A stretch of DNA of 29,092 nt from NCBI RefSeq assembly GCF_008831285.2, contig NW_022204697.1, positions 1 to 29,092 on the forward strand, read 5' to 3'. Shown here piece by piece: positions 21,441 through 29,092 of the stretch. How positions within the stretch are numbered: the first letter of the stretch is position 1; each line of letters begins with the position of its first letter. The stretch comes from Nymphaea colorata. Its lineage: Eukaryota; Streptophyta; Magnoliopsida; Nymphaeales; Nymphaeaceae. The notes below the pieces were generated by a model, which saw only the letters and a program-made list of their open reading frames with translations, was not told the origin of the DNA and did no database searches. The position numbers and the translations under genes were made by a program.

Positions 21441-24085
21441 TGTTTCGCTTGTTATAATATCCATAATGAATAATTTCAATGATTAAAATCACTAGTTTAT
21501 ATGGATACAAATGGGAGCAATACTTTTGTTTGGATCCATTGTATCTAGTCATATTGGTTTAATTTCCTGTTACATCTATAGTGAACGATTTAGGGGATTA
21601 AAATCACAACTTCCTATCAATACGAGTGGGATTTCAATGATGCTTTTGATCACGCATATTTAATTGAATGATGTAAATGATTGAAATCACAAGTTCGTAT
21701 GTGCATAAATGGGATCTATGCATTAGTTAGATCCCTTGTAGTTATTCGAATCAGTTGAACTTGTTGTTACATCTATAATGAATGATCTGAAGGAAAGAAA
21801 TAATAATTCTGCGTCAATAATAGTGAGATTTAATTGATTCATTTGATCACGCATATTAAATTGAATGCGCTTAACATGTTAATCCATATTAAATGATTTA
21901 GTGGACTGAAATCACTAGTTGAATTGATAATGAATGAGATTCAAGTGATTTATTTGCTCAATCACAGAAATATAATGTGTTTCACTTGTTATTACATCTC
22001 TAATAAACAATGTAAGAGATTGAAATCACAGGTTTGTATCAATCCGGGAGAGATTTAATTGATTCATTTGATCACACATATTTAATTGAATGTGGTTAAC
22101 TTGTTGTTTCATTCACATTGAATGATTTAGTGGATGAAAATCACAAGTTTGTAGGAAAATCAATGAGATTCAACTCGTTTATATGATCCCTTATAGTTAA
22201 TCGAATATGTATTGCTTGTTACAATGTGTATAATGAATGATTTAAATGAATAAAATCACTAGTTTATATGGATACAAATAAGACCAATCCATTTATTTGA
22301 TCCCTTGCATCTAATGCAAAAGTTTAAATTCTTGTTACATCCATAGTGAACGATTTAAGGGATGAAATCACAAGTTTGTATCAATACGAATGGGATTTAA
22401 GGAATTCTTTTGATAACCCATATTTAATTGAATGTGCTTAACTTGTTGTTACATCCATATTAAATGATTTAGTAGATACAAATTACAAATTCAAAAGAAA
22501 ATGAATGAGATTCAAGTAATTCATTTGCTCACTTATATTTAATGTAATGTGCCTCACTTATTATTACATCTATAATGATTGAAATCACAAGTTTATATGT
22601 ATATGCGTTAGTTAGAACAGTGTAGTTAATCCAATCAGTTGAACTTGTTGTTGCATCTATAATGAATGATTTAAAGGAAAGAAATTACAAGTTCGTATGA
22701 ATAATAGTGGGATTTAATTGATTCACTTGATCACGCATATTAAATTGAATATGCTTAACATGTTGTTAATTCATATTGAATGATTTAGTGGATTGAAATC
22801 GCAAGTTTAAATGAAAAAGAACGAGATTCAAGTGATTCATTTGCTCAATCACAGTAAACATAATCTGTTTCACTTGTTATTACAAATATAACGAATGATT
22901 TAAATGATTGCAATCACAAGTTCATATAGATACAAATTGGATCTATGCATTAGTTTTATCCCTTATAGTTAATCCAATAAGTTGAACATGTAGTTATATC
23001 TCTAATGAACGATCTAAGACATTGAAATCACAAGTTCGTATCAATTTGAGAGAGATTTAATTGATTCATTTGATCACACATATTTAATTGAATGTGGTTG
23101 ACTTGTTGTTTCTTTCACATTCAATGATTTAGTAGATTGAAATCACAAGTTTGTACGAAATTCAATCAGATTCAACTCGTTCATGTGGTCCTTTATAGTT
23201 AATCTAATATGTTTCGCTTGTTACAATGTCTATAATGAGTGATTAAATTGACCAAAATCACTAGTTTATATGGATAGAAATGATACCAATGCATTTGTTT
23301 AATCCCTTGTATCTAATGCAATGAACTTAACTTCTTATTACATACATAGGGAGCAATTTAAGATATGAAATCACAAGTTCCTATAAATGCGAGTTGGTTT
23401 AAGTGATGCTTTTGATGACGCATATTTAATTGAATGTGCCTAACTTGTTGTTACATTCATATTGAATGATTTAGTAGACTGAAATCACAAGCTTAAAATA
23501 AAATGAATGAGAATCAAGTGATTCATTTGCTTACTTATATTTAATTTAGTGTGTCTCACTTGTTGTTACATTGATAATGAATGATTGAAATCACAAATTG
23601 CTTGATCTCTTTTAAACAATGCAACGAGTTTAACCTCTTGTTACATCTATAGTGAACTATTTACGGAATGGAAATCACAAGTTCCTATCATTCACATCCA
23701 TATTGAATGATTTAGTACATTGAAATCACAATTTTAAAGGAAAATAAATGAGATTCAAGTGATTCATTTGCACAATCACAATAAATATAATGTGTTTCAC
23801 TTGTTATTACATCTAAAATGAATGATTTAAATGATTGCGATCACAAGTTCATATAGTTACAAATGGGATCTAAGTATTAGTTTGATCCATTGCAGTTAAT
23901 CCAATGAGTTGAACTTGTAGTTACATATCTAGTGAGTTTATTCATTTGATCACACATATTTAATTGAAAGTGGTCAACTTATTGTTACATTTACATTGAC
24001 TGATTTAGTGAATTGAAATCAAAAGTTTGTATGAAAATGAAAGAGATTCAACTCATTCACTTGATCACTTATAGTTAATGTAATA
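21441..24085. repeat. Higher-order unit 5 (2645 bp)
   Basis: Blocks are 767, 1002 and 876 bp, with short block 1. It is the close partner of unit 7, 5528 bp downstream. Confidence 0.9.
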
Positions 24086-26968
24086 TGTTTCGCTTGTTAT
24101 AATGTCCATAATGAATGATTTCAATGATTAAAATCACTAGTTTATATGGATACAAATGGGACCAATACTTTTGTTTGGATCCATTGTATCTAGTCATATT
24201 GGTTTAATTTCCTGTTACATCTATAGTGAACAATTTAGGGGATTAAAATGACAACTTGCTATCAATACGAGTGGGATTTCAATGATGCTTTTGATTGAAT
24301 GTTCCTAACTTGTTGTTACATACATACTGAATGATTTAGAGGATTGAAAACACAAGTTTTAAAAAAAATGAGTGAGATTCAAGTGATTGATTTGCTCACT
24401 TATATTAAATCAAATGTGTCTCGCTTGTTATCAAATCTACAATCAGTGATGTAAATGATTGAAATCACAAGTTCATATGTGTATAAATGGGATCTATGCA
24501 TTAGTTAAATCCCTTGTAGTTATTCGAATCTGTTGAACTTGTTGTTACATCTATAATGAATGATCTAAGGGAAAGAAATAACAATTCTGCATCAATAATA
24601 GTGGGATTTAATTGATTAATTTGATCACGCATATTAAATTGAATGTGCTTAACATGTTAATCCATATTAAATGATTTAGTGGACTGAAATTACAAGTTCA
24701 ATTGATAATGAATGAGATTCAAGTGATTTATTTGCTCAATCACAGAAATATTATGTGTTTCACTTGTTATTACATCTCTAATGAATAATGTAAGAGATTG
24801 AAATCACAAGTTTGTATCAATGCGGGAGAGATTTAATTGATTCATTTGATCACACATATTTAATTGAATGTGGTTAACTTACTGTTTCATTCACATTGAA
24901 TGATTTAGTGGATAGAAATCACAAGTTTGTATGAAAATCAATGAGATTCAACTCGTATATATGATCCCTTATAGTTAATCTAATATGCCTTGCTTGTTAC
25001 AATGTCTATAATGAATGATTTAAATGAATAAAATCACTAGTTTATATGGATACAAATAGGACCAATCCATTTATTTGATCCCTTGCATCTAATGCAAAAG
25101 TTTAAATTCTTGTTACATCCATAATGAACGATTTAAGGGATGAAATCACAAGTTTGTATCAATACGAATGGGATTTAAGGAATTATTTTGATAACTCATA
25201 TTTAATTGAATGTGCTTAACTTGTTGTCACATCCATATTAAATGATTTAGTAGATACAAATCACAAATTCAAAAGAAAATGAATGAGATTCAAGTAATTC
25301 ATTTGCTCACTTATATTTAATGTAATGTGCCGCACTTGTTATTACACCTATAATGAATGATTTAAATGATTGAAATCACAAGTTTATATGTATATGCGTT
25401 AGTTAGAACAGTGTAGTTCATCCAATCAGTTGAACTTGTTGTTGCATCTATAATGAATGATTTAAAGGAAAGAAATTACAAGTTCGTATGAATAATAGTG
25501 GGATTTAATTGATTCATTTGGTCACGCATATTAAATTGAATATGCTTAACATGTTGTTAATACATATTGAATGATTTGGTGGATTGAAATCGGAAGTTTA
25601 AATGGAAAAGAACGAGATTCAAGTGATTCATTTGCTCAATCACAATAAACATAATCTGTTTCACTTGTTATTACAAATATAACGAATGATTTAAATGATT
25701 GCAATCACAAGTTCATATAGATACAAATTTGATCTATGCATTTGCTCAATCACAGTAGACATAATCTGTTTCACTTGTTATTACAAATATAACGAATGAT
25801 TTAAATGATTGCAATCACAAGTTCATATAGATACAAATTCGATCTATGCATTAGTTTTATCCAATAAGTTCAACATGTAGTTATATCTCTAATGAACGAT
25901 CTAAGACATTGAAATCATAAGTTCGTATCAATTTGAGAGAGATTTAATTGATTCATTTGATCACACATATTTAATTGAATGTGGTTGACTTGTTGTTTCT
26001 TTCACATTCAATGATTTAGTAGATTGAAATCACAAGTTTGTACGAAATTCAATCAGATTCAACTCGTTCATATGGTCCTTTATAGTTAATCTAATATGTT
26101 TCGCTTGTTACAATGTCTATTTGAGTGATTATAATGACCAAAATCACTAGTTCATATGAATTGAAATGATACCAATGCATTTGTTTAATCCCTTGTACTT
26201 AATGCAATGAACTTAACTTCTTATTACATACATAGGGAACAATTTAAGAGATGAAATCACAAGTTCATATAAATGCGAGTTGGTTTAAGTGATGCTTTTG
26301 ATGACGCATATTTAATTTAATGTGCCTAACTTGTTGTTACATTCATATTGAATGATTTAGTGGACTGAAATCACAAGCTTAAAAGAAAATGAATGAGAAT
26401 CAAGTGATTCATTTGCTTACTTATATTTAATTTAGTGTGTCTCACTTGTTGTTACATTGATAATGATTGATTAAAATCACAATTTGCTTGATCTCTTTCA
26501 AACAATGCAACGAGTTTAACCTGTTGTTACATCTATAGTGAACGATTTAAGGAATGGAAATCAAAAGTTCCTATCATTCACATCCATATTGAATGATTTA
26601 GTACATTGACATCACAATTTTAAAGGAAAATGAATGAGATTCAAGTATTCATTGCACAATCACAATAAATATAATGTGTTTCACTTGTTATTACATATAA
26701 AATGAATGATTTAAATGATTGCGATCACAAGTTCATATAGTACAAATGGGATCTAAGTATTAGTTTGATCCATTGCAGTTAATCCAATGAGTTGAACTTG
26801 TAGTTACAAATCTAGTGAGTTTATTCATTTGATCACACATATTTAATTGAAAGTAGTTAACTTATTGTTACATTTACATTGACTGATTTAGTGAATTGAA
26901 ATCACAAGTTTGTAAGAAAATGAATGAGATTCAACTCATACACTTGATCACTTATAGTTAATGTCATA
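24086..26968. repeat. Higher-order unit 6 (2883 bp), long block 1 and duplicated monomer
   Basis: Blocks are 900, 1111 and 872 bp. Block 1 is the long form, with a 15-bp loss near 24295 where the CACGCATATTTAATT stretch is missing. Block 2 carries a 110-bp duplicated monomer at 25631-25850. Block 3 is almost identical to unit 4 block 3, and its last part lacks three bases. Confidence 0.9.
25631..25850. repeat. 110-bp tandem duplication of a single satellite monomer
   Basis: TTTGCTCAATCACA begins at 25631 and again at 25741. The two 110-bp copies differ at only a few positions. All other units have one copy here. A loss of CCTTATAGTTAAT-type bases follows immediately near 25860. Confidence 0.9.
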
Positions 26969-29092
26969 TGTTTCGCTTGTTATAATATCCATAATGAATA
27001 ATTTCAATGATTAAAATCACTAGTTTATATGGATACAAATGGGACAATACTTTTGTTTGGATCCATTGTATCTAGTCATATTGGTTTAATTTCCTGTTAC
27101 ATCTATAGTGAACGATTTAGGGATTAAAATCACAACTTCCTATCAATACGAGTGGGATTTCAATGATGCTTTTGATCACGCATATTTAATTGAATGATGT
27201 AAATGATTGAAATCACAAGTTCGTATGTGCATAAATGGGATCTATGCATTAGTTAGATCCCTTGTAGTTATTCGAATCAGTTGAACTTGTTGTTACATCT
27301 ATAATGAATGATCTGAAGGAAAGAAATAATAATTCTGCGTCAATAATAGTGAGATTTAATTGATTCATTTGATCACGCATATTAAATTGAATGCGCTTAA
27401 CATGTTAATCCATATTAAATGATTTAGTGGACTGAAATCACTAGTTGAATTGATAATGAATGAGATTCAAGTGATTTATTTGCTCAATCACAGAAATATA
27501 ATGTGTTTCACTTGTTATTACATCTCTAATAAACAATGTAAGAGATTGAAATCACAGGTTTGTATCAATCCGGGAGAGATTTAATTGATTCATTTGATCA
27601 CACATATTTAATTGAATGTGGTTAACTTGTTGTTTCATTCACATTGAATGATTTAGTGGATGAAATCACAAGTTTGTAGAAAATCAATGAGATTCAACTC
27701 GTTATATGATCCCTTATAGTTAATCAATATGTATTGCTTGTTACAATGTTATAATGAATGATTTAAATGAATAAAATCACTAGTTTATATGGATACAAAT
27801 AGGACCAATCCATTTATTTGATCCCTTGCATCTAATGCAAAAGTTTAAATTCTTGTTACATCCATAGTGAACGATTTAAGGGATGAAATCACAAGTTTGT
27901 ATCAATACGAATGGGATTTAAGGAATTCTTTTGATAACCCATATTTAATTGAATGTGCTTAACTTGTTGTTACATCCATATTAAATGATTTAGTAGATAC
28001 AAATACAAATTCAAAGAAAATGAATGAGATTCAAGTAATTCATTTGCTCACTTATATTTAATGTAATGTGCCTCACTTATTATTACATCTATAATGATTG
28101 AAATCACAAGTTTATATGTATATGCGTTAGTTAGAACAGTGTAGTTAATCCAATCAGTTGAACTTGTTGTTGCATCTATAATGAATGATTTAAAGGAAAG
28201 AAATTACAAGTTCGTATGAATAATAGTGGGATTTAATTGATTCATTTGATCACGCATATTAAATTGAATATGCTTAACATGTTGTTAATTCATATTGAAT
28301 GATTTGGATTGAAATCGAAGTTTAAATGAAAAGAACGAGATTCAAGTGATCATTTGCTCAATCACAGTAAACATAATCTGTTTCACTTGTTATTACAAAT
28401 ATAACGAATGATTTAAATGATTGCAATCACAAGTTCATATAGATACAAATTGGATCTATGCATTAGTTTTATCCCTTATAGTTATCCAATAAGTTGAACA
28501 TGTAGTTATATCTCTAATGAACGATCTAAGACATTGAAATCACAAGTTCGTATCAATTTGAGAGAGATTTAATTGATTCATTTGATCACACATATTTAAT
28601 TGAATGTGGTTGACTTGTTGTTTCTTTCACATTCAATGATTTAGTAGATTGAAATCACAAGTTTGTACGAAATTCAATCAGATTCAACTCGTTCATGTGT
28701 CCTTTATAGTTAATCTAATATGTTTCGCTTGTTACAATGTCTATAATGATGATTAAATGACCAAAATCACTAGTTTATATGGATAGAAATGATACCAATG
28801 CATTTGTTTAATCCCTTGTATCTAATGCAATGAACTTAACTTCTTATTACATACATAGGGAGCAATTTAAGAATGAAATCACAGTTCCTATAAATGCGAG
28901 TTGGTTTAAGTGATGCTTTTGATGACGCATATTTAATTGAATGTGCCTAACTTGTTGTTACATCATATTGAATGATTTAGTAGACTGAAATCACAAGCTT
29001 AAAATAAAATGAATGAGAATCAAGTGATTCATTTGCCTACTTATATTTAATTTAGTGTGTCTCACTTGTTGTTACATTGATAATGAATGATT
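26969..29092. repeat. Higher-order unit 7 (partial, cut by the window end)
   Basis: Short block 1 of 761 bp, block 2 of 991 bp, and 361 bp after the block 3 anchor. The matching spans in unit 5 are 767, 1002 and 366, so every difference in length is a loss. The array continues beyond the window. Confidence 0.9.

Larger units (their letters stand above)
10647..29092. repeat. Satellite array with nested higher-order repeats
   Basis: From TAGTTAATGTAATATG at 10647 to the window end, the sequence is built of monomers of about 110-115 bp sharing ACTTGTTGTTACATCTATAA, GAATGATTTA, a GATTGAAATCACAAGTT-like core and TTGATCACACATATTTAATT. It is strongly AT-rich and has no open frame of 60 codons or more. 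About nine monomer types (A-I) follow in fixed order as a ~1.0-kb block, and three unequal blocks make one ~2.65-kb unit. The type-A anchor of each unit (GTT of GCTTGTTATAATG) falls at 10671, 13328, 15985, 18627, 21451, 24096 and 26979. A centromeric or pericentromeric location is possible but not shown. Confidence 0.95.

Noticed and set aside
10647-29092. CRISPR-like array
   Set aside because: Repeats are ~110 bp monomers directly abutting, without short constant repeats and unique spacers; this is satellite DNA in a plant genome.
10647-29092. CENP-B box or telomere-type repeats within the satellite
   Set aside because: TCAATCCGGGAGAGA is the nearest to a CENP-B-like word but lacks the required TTCG half, and no telomere repeat runs occur. 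Centromere function cannot be claimed from sequence alone.
1-29092. tRNA, rRNA or other structured RNA genes
   Set aside because: No tRNA cloverleaf with A and B boxes, no conserved rRNA segments and no snRNA signatures were noticed by eye. A covariance-model scan would be needed to exclude weak candidates.

Overview
The window is nuclear DNA of a flowering plant. Two exons with consensus GT...AG junctions encode part of AUG7, a subunit of the augmin microtubule-nucleation complex. The rest is AT-rich and gene-poor, with a decayed plant-type LINE, fold-back and dispersed repeats, and a very large satellite array. There is no operon-like gene packing and no prokaryotic signal. I cannot name the species.

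Left part (1-10646): unique or old-repeat DNA. It holds two diverged copies of a dispersed repeat (61-266 and 3174-3409), a fold-back element with about 74-bp terminal inverted repeats (2097-2622), and a serine/glutamine-rich candidate last exon on the minus strand with one premature stop (3821-4064). A nested duplication ends in a (TG)15(AG)12 microsatellite (5061-5438). The two AUG7 exons lie at 5887-5978 and 6111-6236, on the plus strand. After them come a possible decayed coding frame (6372-6986), a GC-rich patch with a 36-37 bp minisatellite and hairpins (6931-7275), T-rich DNA, a LINE fragment with its reading frame kept but many stop codons (8674-9489), and a CTCGAGCTCG-rich repeat next to the satellite edge. 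No other AUG7 exon was recognised. The gene is therefore either a fragment, or it runs out of the window on both sides through very long introns, the downstream one containing the satellite.

Right part (10647-29092, running off the end): an AT-rich satellite with no long open reading frame and at least three levels of order. The base monomer is about 110-115 bp. About nine monomer types (here called A to I) form a block of about 1.0 kb. Three blocks, each with its own internal deletions, form a higher-order unit of about 2.65 kb. Counting from the type-A monomer, seven unit starts lie 2657, 2657, 2642, 2824, 2645 and 2883 bp apart. Near-identical stretches at offsets of 2657 bp and 5528 bp record recent unequal exchange. 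One 110-bp monomer is duplicated in unit 6.

From about 26645 to the end, the sequence differs from its partner copy 5528 bp upstream by 25 lost bases and no gained bases. That looks like unpolished long-read consensus near a contig end, so the last 2.4 kb should be read with caution.
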